64,000 nucleotides of DNA from Pseudomonas entomophila L48 (GTDB lineage Bacteria > Pseudomonadota > Gammaproteobacteria > Pseudomonadales > Pseudomonadaceae), in NCBI RefSeq assembly GCF_000026105.1, contig NC_008027.1, positions 5,600,501 to 5,664,500 on the forward strand, read 5' to 3'. Every line of letters starts with the position of its first letter. Within the stretch, counting starts at the first letter, position 1. Made by a program: the position numbers and the translations under genes. Under the pieces are notes generated by a model. The model did no database searches and was not told the DNA's origin. It worked only from the letters and a program-made list of their open reading frames with translations. Positions 32,394-40,807 of this stretch are shown piece after piece.

Positions 32394-33395
32394 TCAGTTC
32401 CAGCCAGCCCGGTCCATCAAGCGAATCGCCTCGGCCTGGCGCTTGCCGGCGACCTCGACCGGAATGCTGTCGGCCTTGAAGCTACCCCATGCTGCTACCT
32501 CTTCCGACGGTTTCACCTTCGGGTTGGCCGGGAATTCCTGGTTGATGTCGGCAAACAGCTTCTGTGCCTCTTCACCTGTCATCCACTCGACCAGCTTCTT
32601 CGCCGCTTCCGGGTGTGGCGCATGTTTGGTCAGGCCAATACCCGACAGGTTGACGTGCACGCCACGGTCGCCCTGGTTGGGCCAGAACAGCTTCACCGGC
32701 AGGTTCGGCTTCTCCTTGTGCAGGCGGCCGTAGTAGTAGGTGTTGACGATACCCACGTCGCACTGGCCGGCGGCGATGGCCTGGAGCAAGGCGGTGTCGT
32801 CGGAGAACACATCGGTGGACAGGTTGTTGACCCAGTCCTTGACCAGCTTCTCGGTCGCGGCCTCACCGTGGTTCTCGATCAGGGTGGCGGTCAGCGACTG
32901 GTTGTAGACCTTCTTCGCCGTGCGCAGGCACAGGCGGCCTTCCCAGTTCTTGTCGGCCAAGGCTTCGTAGGTGCTCAACTCGGACGGTTTGACCCGCTCG
33001 GTGGAGTAGGCGATGGTCCGCGCGCGCAAGCTCAGGCCGGTCCAGTCGTGGGACGAGGCGCGGTACTGTGCAGGAATGTTCTTGTCGATGATGTCCGACT
33101 TGATCGGCTGCAGGATGCCCATCTGCTCGGCCTGCCAGAGGTTGCCGGCATCGACGGTGAGCAGCAGGTCGGCCACGCCGTTCTCGCCCTCGGCCTTGAT
33201 GCGCTGCATCAGCGGGGCTTCCTTGTCGGTGATGAACTTGATCTTCACCCCGGTCTTGGCGGTGTAGGCGTCGAATACCGGCTTGATCAGTTCGTCGATG
33301 CGCGAGGAGTACACCACCACTTCATCCGCTGCCTGGGCGGTGCCACCGAACAACGTGAGGGCCAGGGCGGCCAGTAGGGGCTTGCGGGATAACAT
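32394..33395 (-). CDS. Periplasmic ferric-iron-binding protein (FbpA/FutA type)
   Basis: A 333-residue solute-binding protein. Signal peptide [20 protein letters not shown], mature start [20 protein letters not shown]. The adjacent tyrosines in [15 protein letters not shown] correspond to the paired iron-ligand tyrosines of FbpA. The ATG at 33395 was chosen because it starts a clean signal peptide behind GAGGAGT; the longer frame to 33524 runs through a REP element. A Fur-like box lies 33 bases upstream, supporting iron control. Confidence 0.88.
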   Translation of the reverse strand: MLSRKPLLAALALTLFGGTAQAADEVVVYSSRIDELIKPVFDAYTAKTGVKIKFITDKEAPLMQRIKAEGENGVADLLLTVDAGNLWQAEQMGILQPIKSDIIDKNIPAQYRASSHDWTGLSLRARTIAYSTERVKPSELSTYEALADKNWEGRLCLRTAKKVYNQSLTATLIENHGEAATEKLVKDWVNNLSTDVFSDDTALLQAIAAGQCDVGIVNTYYYGRLHKEKPNLPVKLFWPNQGDRGVHVNLSGIGLTKHAPHPEAAKKLVEWMTGEEAQKLFADINQEFPANPKVKPSEEVAAWGSFKADSIPVEVAGKRQAEAIRLMDRAGWN

Positions 33396-33427
33396 TCGGA
33401 GCACTCCTCGCTGAGTTGAGAGGTGCA

Positions 33428-33446
33428 AATGGTAGTGGTTCCCATT
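33428..33446. promoter_or_regulatory. Fur-like box upstream of the ferric-binding protein
   Basis: AATGGTAGTGGTTCCCATT matches about 14 of 18 informative positions of the Fur consensus (AATGATAATNATTCTCATT), with all differences being A/G or T/C changes. It is located 33-51 bases upstream of the start, on the side of the promoter. It fits the iron-uptake function of the genes it precedes. Confidence 0.65.
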
Positions 33447-33491
33447 TTGTGGCTCATCTGTCGAGCCGTTACCGGATGTTGCAAAGTGCCC

Positions 33492-33549
33492 GTTCGCCGG
33501 CAAGCCGGCTCCTACGCAGATCACTGTAGGAGCCGGCTTGCCGGCGAAC
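33492..33549. repeat. Inverted REP pair between ubiI and the iron-binding gene
   Basis: GTTCGCCGGCAAGCCGGCTC (33492) and GAGCCGGCTTGCCGGCGAAC ending at 33549. It ends three bases before the ubiI stop codon. Confidence 0.88.
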
Positions 33550-33551
33550 CT

Positions 33552-34769
33552 TCACGCCCGCGCCAGTTCCGGCAGATCCCCGGACAACCCCAGCGCCTGG
33601 CGCACGAACAACGCCTTGGCCTCGGGCATCTGCTCCACCAGCTTCAACCCGCTGTTACGCAACCAGCGCAGCGGCAGCGGATTGGCCTGGAACAACCGCT
33701 CGAAACCTTCCATCGCCGCCATCAATGCCAGGTTGTGCGGCATCCGACGGCGCTCGAAACGGCTCAGCACCTTCACATCGGCCAGGCGCTCGCCGCGCTC
33801 GCAGGCCCGCACCAGCTCCTCGGCCAGCACCGCGGCATCGAGGAAGCCCAGGTTGACCCCCTGCCCCGCCAGCGGGTGGATGGTATGGGCCGCGTCGCCG
33901 ATCAGCGCCAACCCTTCCTCCACGTAGCGCTTGGCGTGACGCTGACGCAGCGGCACGCAGACCCGCGGGTCGGCCTGCAACACCTCGCCCAGGCGGCCCT
34001 CGAAGGCCCGTTCCAGCGCCTTGCAGAACGCCTCGTCATCCATCGCCATGGCCTGCTCGGCCTGCTCCGGCGTGGTCGACCAGACGATCGAGCACCAGTC
34101 CTGCCGGCCGTCACGATCGAGCGGCAGGAAGGCCAGCGGCCCCTCGTCGGTGAAACGCTGCCAGGCCGTGGCCCGGTGAGCCTCGCTGCAGCGCACGCTG
34201 GTGACGATGGCGTGGTGCAGGTAATCCCACTCACGGGTCTCGCAACCCGCCAGGCGCCGCACCGCCGAGTTGGCACCGTCGGCGGCGATCACCAGCGGCG
34301 AGCGCAACTGGCGGCCATCGGCCAAGGTCAGCAGCCATTCGTCGCCGGAACGGCGCAACTGCTCAAGACGAGCGTTGGGCAGCAGGCCGACATCACTGTC
34401 GTGCAGGCGCTCCAGCAGGCCGTCCTGGACCACGCGGTTCTCGACGATATGGCCCAGCACCTGGGCATGCACGCTGGCCGCCGAGAAGTGAATCTCGCCA
34501 GTACCGCTGCCATCCCAGACGCGCATGTGCGAATACGGCGATACGCGCCGCCGAGCGATGCCCTCCCAGGCCCCCACACGCTCGAGAATGCGCTGGCTGG
34601 CCGCCGACAACGCGCTGACCCGCGGCTCGAACGCCGCGTCGCTGTCGAAGGGCTTGACCGACAGCGGGCCGCCGTCGAGCAGAAGGACTTCCAGGCCGCT
34701 GTGGCGCAAGGCCAGGGCCAGTGCGCTGCCGACCATACCGGCACCGACAATCAACAGATCCGCGCGCAT
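33552..34769 (-). CDS. ubiI: FAD-dependent ubiquinone hydroxylase of the UbiI/VisC group
   Basis: A 405-residue class A flavin monooxygenase that hydroxylates a ubiquinone ring position (C5 for UbiI). The FAD dinucleotide fold begins DLLIVGAGMVGSALALAL; the second FAD motif is LALIGDAAHTIHPLAGQGVN. The start at 34769 has AAGG seven bases ahead; an ATG two codons earlier is too close to that site. Operon position after ubiH and the DUF4442 gene parallels E. coli ubiH-ubiI (visC). UbiF-type C6 activity cannot be excluded from sequence. Confidence 0.82.
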   Translation of the reverse strand: MRADLLIVGAGMVGSALALALRHSGLEVLLLDGGPLSVKPFDSDAAFEPRVSALSAASQRILERVGAWEGIARRRVSPYSHMRVWDGSGTGEIHFSAASVHAQVLGHIVENRVVQDGLLERLHDSDVGLLPNARLEQLRRSGDEWLLTLADGRQLRSPLVIAADGANSAVRRLAGCETREWDYLHHAIVTSVRCSEAHRATAWQRFTDEGPLAFLPLDRDGRQDWCSIVWSTTPEQAEQAMAMDDEAFCKALERAFEGRLGEVLQADPRVCVPLRQRHAKRYVEEGLALIGDAAHTIHPLAGQGVNLGFLDAAVLAEELVRACERGERLADVKVLSRFERRRMPHNLALMAAMEGFERLFQANPLPLRWLRNSGLKLVEQMPEAKALFVRQALGLSGDLPELARA

Positions 34770-34778
34770 TTCCATGCC

Positions 34779-35261
34779 TTACGCCTGCCTCGCTTGCGGC
34801 TTGAGCCGCACATATAGGGTTTTGTCGACCCGCGCCACCAGCTCGCCGACGCCATCGCGGATCTCCACCTGCAACCGGGGCAGGTATTTCTTGCCGCTGG
34901 CGGTCTGCTGGCGGATGTCGTCCAGCAGCGCGTCATCGACGTGCAGTTCGGCATACACCGGGCCCTTGCCCGGCGAGATGAAATCGATGCTGGCGGCCTT
35001 GTCCCAGACGATGTACTCGCGCCCCAGCTGCTCGATCAGCAGCAGCATGTAGAACGGGTCGACCATCGAATACAGGCTGCCGCCGAACTGGGTGCCGACG
35101 TAGTTGCGATTCCACCGCGTCAGCTTCATGCGCACCTTGACGCGGCGCATGTCCGGGCTGATTTCCTGGATGTGGATGCCGGCACCGAGGTAAGGCGGGT
35201 AGAGGTTCAGCAGCCAACGCAGCATGCGGGCCCGGCGGGCGAGCTTGCGGGAGTCGCTCAT
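34779..35261 (-). CDS. DUF4442 hot-dog-fold protein inserted in the ubi operon
   Basis: A 160-residue protein with a thioesterase-like hot-dog fold. The central helix and strands appear in RNYVGTQFGGSLYSMVDPFY, which resembles the PaaI/YiiD-type acyl-CoA thioesterase core, but no proven catalytic residue is evident. The start overlaps the ubiH stop by 4 bases (ATGA), and ubiI begins 9 bases after its stop, so it is tightly coupled to both hydroxylases. No signal peptide is seen. A role in handling a CoA-thioester or in the ubiquinone pathway is inference from context only. Confidence 0.75.
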   Translation of the reverse strand: MSDSRKLARRARMLRWLLNLYPPYLGAGIHIQEISPDMRRVKVRMKLTRWNRNYVGTQFGGSLYSMVDPFYMLLLIEQLGREYIVWDKAASIDFISPGKGPVYAELHVDDALLDDIRQQTASGKKYLPRLQVEIRDGVGELVARVDKTLYVRLKPQARQA

Positions 35262-36457
35262 GCCTGGCCTCGCGGGTCGGGGCGTGTCCCCAGGCCCATG
35301 GCCTGGCGGGCGAACCAGCTTTTCGCGGGGGGCAGCAAGTCGAGGCCGAGCAGGCCGATATTGCGCCCAGCCGCCATCAAAGGCTGGTTGCTGCCGAACA
35401 GGCGAGTGACCTGGTCGGAGAAGCCGATGGTCATCGCCTGGTCGAGGCGCTGGCGCTTCTGGTAGACCTGCAGCGTGGCCAGGTCGCCAGGTTGCTGCGG
35501 GCCGGCCAACAATGCATCGGCCAGCGCCTGCACATCGCGCAGCGACAGATTGAAACCCTGGCCGGCAATCGGGTGCAGGCTGTGGGCGGCGTTGCCCAGC
35601 ACCACCAGGTGCGGGCGCACCTGCTCCTCGGCCTCGACCAGCGCCAGCGGATACAGATGGCGGGCGCCCACCTGGCGCAGCGCGCCCAGGCGATAGCCGA
35701 AGGCGTCCTGCAGCTCGCGCAGGAAACTGCGCTCATCGAGTTCGGCCAGGCGCCTGGCGTCCATCCCCTGGCGCGTCCAGACCAGCGCGCAACGGTTCTC
35801 GGACAATGGCAACAGCGCCATCGGACCCTGCTCGGTGAAGCGTTCGAAGGCTTGGCCGCCATGGGCCTCGCCCGGAGTGATGTTGGCGATCAGCGCGCTC
35901 TGGTCATAGGGCGTGCGCCGCACATGAATGCCCAACTGCTCGCGCAGGCCCGAGCGCCCACCATCGGCCAGCACCGCCAGGTCGCACTCAAGCGAGGTGT
36001 CGTCGTCCAGTTGCAGCCGATAGCCACCGGCGATTGCCTGCATGGCCTTCACTTCGGCCGGGCAACGCCAACTGACCACCTCGCTGTCGATGGCCTGCCA
36101 CAGGCACTGCCCGAGCCAGGCGTTCTCCACCACATAGCCGAGCGCCGGCACGCCCTCCTCGCCGGCATCCAGGCGCGTGGCACCAAAGCGGCCACGGTCG
36201 GAGACCTGGATCTGCAGGATCGGTTCGGCACGACGGCTGATGGCCTGCCACAGCCCCAGTTGCTCATAGATCTGCCGGGTGCCGTAGGACAGCGCCGAAG
36301 AACGCGCGTCGTAGCTGGGCTGGAAGCTGTCGCCCGGGGCGAACGGCTCGATCAGCAGGATCTTCCAGCCACGCGCCTTGGCCGCGGCCTGCAGGGTCAA
36401 CGCCAGGCTGGCGCCGACCAGGCCGCCACCGATGATCGCCAGATTGACCCGGTTCAT
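35258..36457 (-). CDS. ubiH: FAD-dependent 2-octaprenyl-6-methoxyphenol hydroxylase
   Basis: A 399-residue class A flavin monooxygenase acting at ring C1 in ubiquinone synthesis. It begins NLAIIGGGLVGASLALTL; a second FAD motif is VVLGNAAHSLHPIAGQGFNL. The middle region contains DARSSALSYGTRQIYEQLG, characteristic of UbiH. The start overlaps the pepP stop by 4 bases; its stop overlaps the DUF4442 start. UbiH versus UbiI assignment rests on pepP adjacency and the RSSALSYG segment. Confidence 0.87.
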   Translation of the reverse strand: MNRVNLAIIGGGLVGASLALTLQAAAKARGWKILLIEPFAPGDSFQPSYDARSSALSYGTRQIYEQLGLWQAISRRAEPILQIQVSDRGRFGATRLDAGEEGVPALGYVVENAWLGQCLWQAIDSEVVSWRCPAEVKAMQAIAGGYRLQLDDDTSLECDLAVLADGGRSGLREQLGIHVRRTPYDQSALIANITPGEAHGGQAFERFTEQGPMALLPLSENRCALVWTRQGMDARRLAELDERSFLRELQDAFGYRLGALRQVGARHLYPLALVEAEEQVRPHLVVLGNAAHSLHPIAGQGFNLSLRDVQALADALLAGPQQPGDLATLQVYQKRQRLDQAMTIGFSDQVTRLFGSNQPLMAAGRNIGLLGLDLLPPAKSWFARQAMGLGTRPDPRGQA

Positions 36458-37788
36458 GCGGCGTCCTCGCGGGCACCGAGCATCAACGCCTCGATCTCCG
36501 GGACAGTCTTGGGTACGCCTGAAGTAAGGATTTCACAACCTTGCCTGGTGACTACCACGTCGTCCTCGATCCTTACGCCGATGCCGCGCCATTTTTTCGC
36601 GACGTTCTGGTTGTCGGCGGCAATGTAGATGCCGGGTTCGACGGTCAGCGCCATGCCCGGTTCAAGCACCCGCCACTGGCCACCGACCTTGTATTCGCCC
36701 ACGTCGTGCACGTCCATGCCCAGCCAGTGCCCGGCACGGTGCATGTAGAAAGCGCGATGGGCTTCGCTGTCGATCAGCGCCTGTACCTCGCCCTTGAGCA
36801 GGCCCAGTTCCACCAGCCCTTCGGTGATCACCCGCACGGTCGCCTCGTGGGCGTGGTTCCAGTGCTTGCCCGGGGCGATCACCTCGAACGCGGCTTCCTG
36901 GGCCTTGAGCACCAGCTCGTAGATGGCCTTCTGCTCCGGCGAGAAGCGCCCGCTGACCGGGAAGGTGCGGGTGATGTCGCTGGCGTAGCAGTCGATCTCG
37001 CAGCCGGCGTCGATCAGTACCAGGTCACCGTCCTTGAGCGGTGCGTCGTTCTGCTGGTAATGCAGGATGCAGCTGTTGCGCCCGGCCGCGACGATCGAGC
37101 CGTACGCCGGCATCTTCGCCCCGCCCTTGCGGAACTCGTAGTCGAGCTCGGCTTCCAGGCTGTATTCGTGCAACCCCGCACGGCACGCCTGCATGGCCCG
37201 GACGTGGGCGCGGGCGGAGATTGCCGCGGCCTCGCGCATCACCTTCACTTCCGCCGCCGATTTATACAGGCGCATGTCGTGCAGCAGATGATCCAGGGCA
37301 ACGAACTCGTTCGGCGGCTGGGCACCCAGGCGGGCCTTCGAACGGATCACGTTGATCCAGTCCATCAGCCGCCGGTCGAACTCGGCATTGCTGCCCATGG
37401 CGCTGTACACCCGCTCGCGGCCTTCGATCAGGCCGGGCAGGATCTCGTCGATGTCGGTGATGGGGAAGGCGTCGTCGGCACCGAAGTCGCGCATCGCGCC
37501 TTCCTGGCCGGCACGCAGGCCGTCCCATTGCTCGCGCTCAGGGTTGCGCTCGCGGCAGAACAGCACGTACTCACCGTGCTCGCGGCCAGGGATCAGCGCG
37601 ATCACCGCCTCGGGCTCGGGGAAGCCGCTGAGGTACTGGAAATCGCTGTCCTGGCGATAGACGTGCTCGACGTCACGGTTGCGGATGGCAACCGCGGCGG
37701 CCGGCAGGATGGCGATGCTGTTGGGGACCATCTGCGCCATCAGCGCCTTGCGCCGACGGGCGTACTCCGCCTTGGGTATGTGGCTCAT
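36454..37788 (-). CDS. pepP: Xaa-Pro aminopeptidase P
   Basis: A 444-residue pita-bread metallopeptidase cleaving N-terminal residues ahead of proline. The dimetal ligands appear in DAGCEIDCYASDITRTFPV (two Asp), HRAGHWLGMDVHD (His) and two later Glu (VEPGIYI, GVRIEDDVVV). The N-terminal 170 residues form the creatinase-like domain. The length equals that of P. aeruginosa PepP. The ATG at 37788 was chosen over a TTG two codons upstream. Sits between ygfB and ubiH as in E. coli. Confidence 0.93.
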   Translation of the reverse strand: MSHIPKAEYARRRKALMAQMVPNSIAILPAAAVAIRNRDVEHVYRQDSDFQYLSGFPEPEAVIALIPGREHGEYVLFCRERNPEREQWDGLRAGQEGAMRDFGADDAFPITDIDEILPGLIEGRERVYSAMGSNAEFDRRLMDWINVIRSKARLGAQPPNEFVALDHLLHDMRLYKSAAEVKVMREAAAISARAHVRAMQACRAGLHEYSLEAELDYEFRKGGAKMPAYGSIVAAGRNSCILHYQQNDAPLKDGDLVLIDAGCEIDCYASDITRTFPVSGRFSPEQKAIYELVLKAQEAAFEVIAPGKHWNHAHEATVRVITEGLVELGLLKGEVQALIDSEAHRAFYMHRAGHWLGMDVHDVGEYKVGGQWRVLEPGMALTVEPGIYIAADNQNVAKKWRGIGVRIEDDVVVTRQGCEILTSGVPKTVPEIEALMLGAREDAA

Positions 37789-37810
37789 GGGCAAACGACC
37801 CCGGTTCAGA

Positions 37811-38365
37811 TCAGTGCAGCGATGGCTTGGTGGCGGGCGCTTCCGGTTTCGCCAGCTCCGTGTAGAGCAGCAGCGGCGCTACACGCAGGTATTCCATGAC
37901 TTCCATGTAGTCGTTTTCGCCGTCCTCGGATTCTTCCAGCGCTTCCTGGACCTGCGAAATGGCCACCAGGTCCTGGAGCACTTCCTTCGCGTCGGTGGAC
38001 AAGTCCTTGCCGCCGGCGTTCAAGCCGAAACCGGTAATGAAGCCCTGGCACCACTGGCCCAGCGCGGCGGCGCGGTCGGCCAGCGCGGCATCATCGGACG
38101 GCAGCAGCAGGACGATGGCGACGTCCTCGCCGGTCAGTTCGGCCTTGACCATCTCTTGCAGGCCGACCAGGGCGTTGCGAACGGTGTCACCAGGCTCGGT
38201 CTCGAGCAGCTGGGCCGCATCGGCCAGCCAGGCGTCGGCATCGAAGCCGGCGCCGGCGCAGCTGCGGCCGATCAGCAGGCCATGCAGCTCGGCGGGAGTG
38301 ACAGGGTGGCCATTGCTCGAAAGCAACATGGCGAAGGCGATGTAGGGCGATTGGGTATTGGGCAT
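37811..38365 (-). CDS. ygfB: YgfB/YecA-family protein (UPF0149)
   Basis: A 184-residue helical protein. [20 protein letters not shown] and [14 protein letters not shown] are hallmarks of UPF0149. P. aeruginosa YgfB has been described as a regulator of a beta-lactam-resistance gene (ampDh3); whether this protein does the same is not shown. First gene of the ygfB-pepP-ubiH-DUF4442-ubiI operon, 22 bases ahead of pepP. The ribosome site is weak. Confidence 0.88.
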   Translation of the reverse strand: MPNTQSPYIAFAMLLSSNGHPVTPAELHGLLIGRSCAGAGFDADAWLADAAQLLETEPGDTVRNALVGLQEMVKAELTGEDVAIVLLLPSDDAALADRAAALGQWCQGFITGFGLNAGGKDLSTDAKEVLQDLVAISQVQEALEESEDGENDYMEVMEYLRVAPLLLYTELAKPEAPATKPSLH

Positions 38366-38502
38366 GGGCAGCTAGGCGCCAGACGGCGCAATGACTAGAA
38401 TGGAGACCTTGTATCCTAGCACCGGCAGGCGCGCCAAGACCATCGGCACTGGCCGTCTCGCCCCTGGGGCAGGCATGATCGCCAGGTGAGTCAAGGAATC
38501 GA

Positions 38503-38721
38503 GTGCAACCCATGCAAGAGAACGACCTGCAAGCGCTGATGAGCCGGTTCGAGCTGCTGATCGAGCGCGTCGAGCAACTAAAACGGCAAAATGCACTCCT
38601 ACTAGCTCAGGAACGATCCTGGCGCGAGGAGCGCGCCCACCTCATCGAAAAGAACGAGATCGCCAAACGCAAGATCGAATCGATGATCCTGCGCCTCAAG
38701 GCCCTGGAGCAAGACTCATGA
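38503..38721 (+). CDS. Small coiled-coil protein (TIGR02449, ZapB-like)
   Basis: A 72-residue all-helical protein with heptad-like spacing (LLIERVEQLKRQNALLLAQE, REERAHLIEKNEIAKRKIES), hence a coiled coil. A GTG at 38503 has AAGGA five bases upstream; the ATG three codons later (38512) would be 14 bases from that site, so GTG is preferred. The stop overlaps the zapA start by 4 bases. Its place before zapA suggests a cell-division role, like ZapB with ZapA in E. coli, but homology to ZapB is not shown. Confidence 0.8.
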   Translation: MQPMQENDLQALMSRFELLIERVEQLKRQNALLLAQERSWREERAHLIEKNEIAKRKIESMILRLKALEQDS

Positions 38722-39035
38722 GTTCAAGCAATAGCGTCACCGTGCAGATCCTCGACAAGGAATACTCGATCATCTGCCCGCCCGAGGAGCGCAACAACCT
38801 GGTCGGTGCCGCGCGTTATCTCGATGGCAAGATGCGCGAGATCCGCAGCAGCGGCAAGGTGATCGGCGCCGACCGCATCGCCGTGATGGCCGCGCTCAAC
38901 ATCACCCACGAGCTGCTGCACCGCCAGGAACGCCCGGAAGTCGCCAGCGGCGGCACCACCCGCGAGCAGGTGCGCGACCTGCTGGAACGGGTCGACCAGG
39001 CACTCACCGACGATCCGGTTAGCAAAAACGATTGA
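38718..39035 (+). CDS. zapA: Cell-division protein ZapA
   Basis: A 105-residue protein that bundles FtsZ filaments at midcell. VTVQILDKEYSIICPPEERN and LVGAARYLDGKMREIRSSGK match the ZapA N-terminal domain; RIAVMAALNITHELLHRQE leads into the C-terminal coiled coil. It is translationally coupled to the preceding small coiled-coil gene and is followed by the 6S RNA, the conserved zapA-ssrS-ygfA order of gammaproteobacteria. Confidence 0.93.
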   Translation: MSSSNSVTVQILDKEYSIICPPEERNNLVGAARYLDGKMREIRSSGKVIGADRIAVMAALNITHELLHRQERPEVASGGTTREQVRDLLERVDQALTDDPVSKND

Positions 39036-39041
39036 GATTGG

Positions 39042-39047
39042 TATACT
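39042..39047 (+). promoter_or_regulatory. -10 element of the 6S RNA promoter
   Basis: TATACT, one mismatch from TATAAT, sits six to eight bases ahead of the inferred 6S RNA 5' end. No convincing -35 hexamer is visible at 17 bases. Confidence 0.5.
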
Positions 39048-39052
39048 GGCGC

Positions 39053-39230
39053 CACTCCCTGGGGGATGCGCCAGTCGGTTATGTCCCTGAGCCGATACGC
39101 ACAACCACGGGGGTTGCACGCTGGGGCCGGTGTGCATGTCCGCCCGACGGAAAGCCTTAACGCCCCCTGCAATCTCCACCTTGAACTTTCGGGTTCAAGG
39201 GCTACACCGATAGCGGTCTTGTCGGGGAGC
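39053..39230 (+). ncRNA. ssrS: 6S RNA
   Basis: Regulatory RNA that mimics an open promoter and sequesters sigma-70 RNA polymerase in stationary phase. The sequence contains the pseudomonad 6S landmarks ATGTCCCTGAGCCGATA, GTGTGCATGTCCGC, GACGGAAAGCCTTAA and TTGAACTTTCGGGTTCAAGG. The 3' arm CGGTCTTGTCGGGGAGC closes the long rod with the 5' arm CTCCCTGGGGGATG. Ends are estimated to within a few bases. Position between zapA and ygfA is the conserved one. Confidence 0.9.
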
Positions 39231-39242
39231 CTGAATTCTATT

Positions 39243-39265
39243 GCCCGCCTTCCTGGCGGGCATTT
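39243..39265 (+). terminator. Hairpin after 6S RNA
   Basis: GCCCGCC (39243-39249) and GGCGGGC (39255-39261) around TTCCT, followed by ATTTCGTTTT. It could terminate 6S RNA with partial read-through into the folate cyclo-ligase gene 43 bases on. Confidence 0.55.
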
Positions 39266-39303
39266 CGTTTTGGCCGCCAGCCTCATCGGGGATCGCCCGT
39301 GCC

Positions 39304-39912
39304 ATGACCGACATCGCGCCGCTCACCCGCCCCCAACTGCGCCGCCTGCTGCGCAACGCCCGCCGCGCACTGACAACATCCCAGCAACGCCAGGCTGCAA
39401 TCGGCCTGTACCGCCAGTTGGCGCAGGACCCGCTGTTCCGTCGCGCCCGGCATATCGCCCTGTACCTGCCCAACGACGGCGAGATCGACCCGCGCCTGCT
39501 GCTGCGCGAAGCCCACAAGCGCGGCAAACGGGTGTATCTGCCCGTGCTGCACGCCTGGCCACGCACGCGTATGGTGTTCCAGCGCTTCGAGCCGGGTGAA
39601 AAACTGCGCCCCAACCGCTTCCGCATCGCGGAGCCGGTGATCGAGCGCAAGCGTCAACGACCGGTCTGGGCGCTGGATCTTGTCCTGCTGCCGTTGGTCG
39701 GGTTCGATGAAGTGGGCGGTCGCCTGGGCATGGGCGGCGGCTTCTACGACCGCAGCCTGGCCTACCAAGCGCGGCGCAAGGCCTGGAAAAAACCAGTGCT
39801 GCTGGGGCTGGCACACGAATGCCAGAAGGTGGAGCGGCTGGCCCAGGCGAGCTGGGATGTACCGTTGCGCGGGACGGTCTCGGACCGTGGCAGGTACCTG
39901 GCGCCGAAGTGA
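39304..39912 (+). CDS. ygfA: 5-formyltetrahydrofolate cyclo-ligase
   Basis: A 202-residue ATP-dependent enzyme converting 5-formyl-THF to 5,10-methenyl-THF. The N-terminus MTDIAPLTRPQLRRLLRNAR and the conserved C-terminal LVGFDEVGGRLGMGGGFYDR (glycine-rich phosphate loop plus Tyr-Asp) identify the family. The ATG at 39304 was chosen over upstream GTG codons that would run into the hairpin. Downstream of 6S RNA, as in E. coli, where ygfA is cotranscribed with ssrS and linked to persistence. Confidence 0.92.
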   Translation: MTDIAPLTRPQLRRLLRNARRALTTSQQRQAAIGLYRQLAQDPLFRRARHIALYLPNDGEIDPRLLLREAHKRGKRVYLPVLHAWPRTRMVFQRFEPGEKLRPNRFRIAEPVIERKRQRPVWALDLVLLPLVGFDEVGGRLGMGGGFYDRSLAYQARRKAWKKPVLLGLAHECQKVERLAQASWDVPLRGTVSDRGRYLAPK

Positions 39913-39931
39913 ACGGGCGCGAAAAGGGGGA

Positions 39932-40087
39932 TCAGCGGTGCTGCTGTTGCGCCGGGTCGACCGGGGCCTGTTGATAGGCGGCGTCCAGCTTGCGCTCCCA
40001 CAAACCCTGGGCGTAACCGGTGGTGACCACACCCAGGCCGAAGATGAAGGCCAGGATCCAGAGCAGGTCCGGTTTACGTTGTTTCAT
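39932..40087 (-). CDS. 51-residue single-pass membrane protein, function unknown
   Basis: MKQRKPDLLWILAFIFGLGV starts with a basic N-terminus and one hydrophobic segment (residues 8-27), then a polar tail (LWERKLDAAYQQAP). A strong AGGGGGG ribosome site lies six bases before the ATG at 40087. It is convergent with ygfA (19-base gap). Similar small proteins occur at this position in pseudomonads, to my knowledge without a function. Not a signal peptide of a larger gene: the frame stops at 39932. Confidence 0.6.
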   Translation of the reverse strand: MKQRKPDLLWILAFIFGLGVVTTGYAQGLWERKLDAAYQQAPVDPAQQQHR

Positions 40088-40263
40088 CGATTGCCCCCCT
40101 AGGCAATAGTTCATGCTCGGCGGCTTTCTTGATGGCTGCCGGAGCGTCTAGCTTTAAAATCGGCGCATTTTCCGACAACGTGAGTCGACACGCAAACGTT
40201 GACGCCAACCGACTGTCGGTTTCATGCAACGATTTATTTCAAACCCTTTCAGGAGCTGCATCC

Positions 40264-40713
40264 ATGGCCTATTGGCTGATGAAATCCGAGCCCGACGAGC
40301 TGTCGATCGAGGCCTTGGCACGCCTGGGCGAAGCCCGCTGGGACGGTGTGCGCAACTACCAGGCGCGCAATTTTCTGCGGGCCATGAGCGTAGGTGACGA
40401 GTTCCTGTTCTACCACTCCAGATGCCCGCAACCGGGCGTCGCCGGTATCGCCCGGATCACCGCCGCCGCTTATCCGGACCCCACGGCGCTGGACCCTGAA
40501 AGCCACTACTTCGACGCCAAGGCCAGCACCGAGAAGAACCCGTGGAGCGCGGTGGACGTGGCCCATGTACAGACCTTCCGCCGGGTGCTCGGCCTGGGCC
40601 TGCTCAAGCAGCAGGCCGCCTTGGAGGCATTGCCCCTGGTGCAGAAAGGCACCCGCCTGTCGGTGATGCCCGTGACACCCGATCAGTGGGCGGCAATCCT
40701 CGCACTGAACTGA
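40264..40713 (+). CDS. EVE-domain protein (thymocyte nuclear protein 1-like)
   Basis: A 149-residue EVE/PUA-like fold protein. MAYWLMKSEPDELSIEALAR, WDGVRNYQARNFLRAM, FLFYHSRCPQPGVAGIARI and NPWSAVDV are family landmarks; these domains bind modified bases. AGGAG eight bases before the ATG at 40264 decides the start over an earlier frame opening at 40129. It is solitary here. In some bacteria EVE proteins pair with nucleases or restriction systems; none is near, so a defence role is not supported. Confidence 0.85.
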   Translation: MAYWLMKSEPDELSIEALARLGEARWDGVRNYQARNFLRAMSVGDEFLFYHSRCPQPGVAGIARITAAAYPDPTALDPESHYFDAKASTEKNPWSAVDVAHVQTFRRVLGLGLLKQQAALEALPLVQKGTRLSVMPVTPDQWAAILALN

Positions 40714-40807
40714 ATAGCCGTCTATCGTCAGGGGTTTGACCGATATCAACGCGCCAGGAAGTGCGCCGCGCCAGGATTGAGGCGTGCCAGCCGCAGGATG
40801 CAGACCG

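Noticed and set aside
40264..40713. Defence role for the EVE-domain protein
   Set aside because: No nuclease, methylase or restriction gene lies near it.
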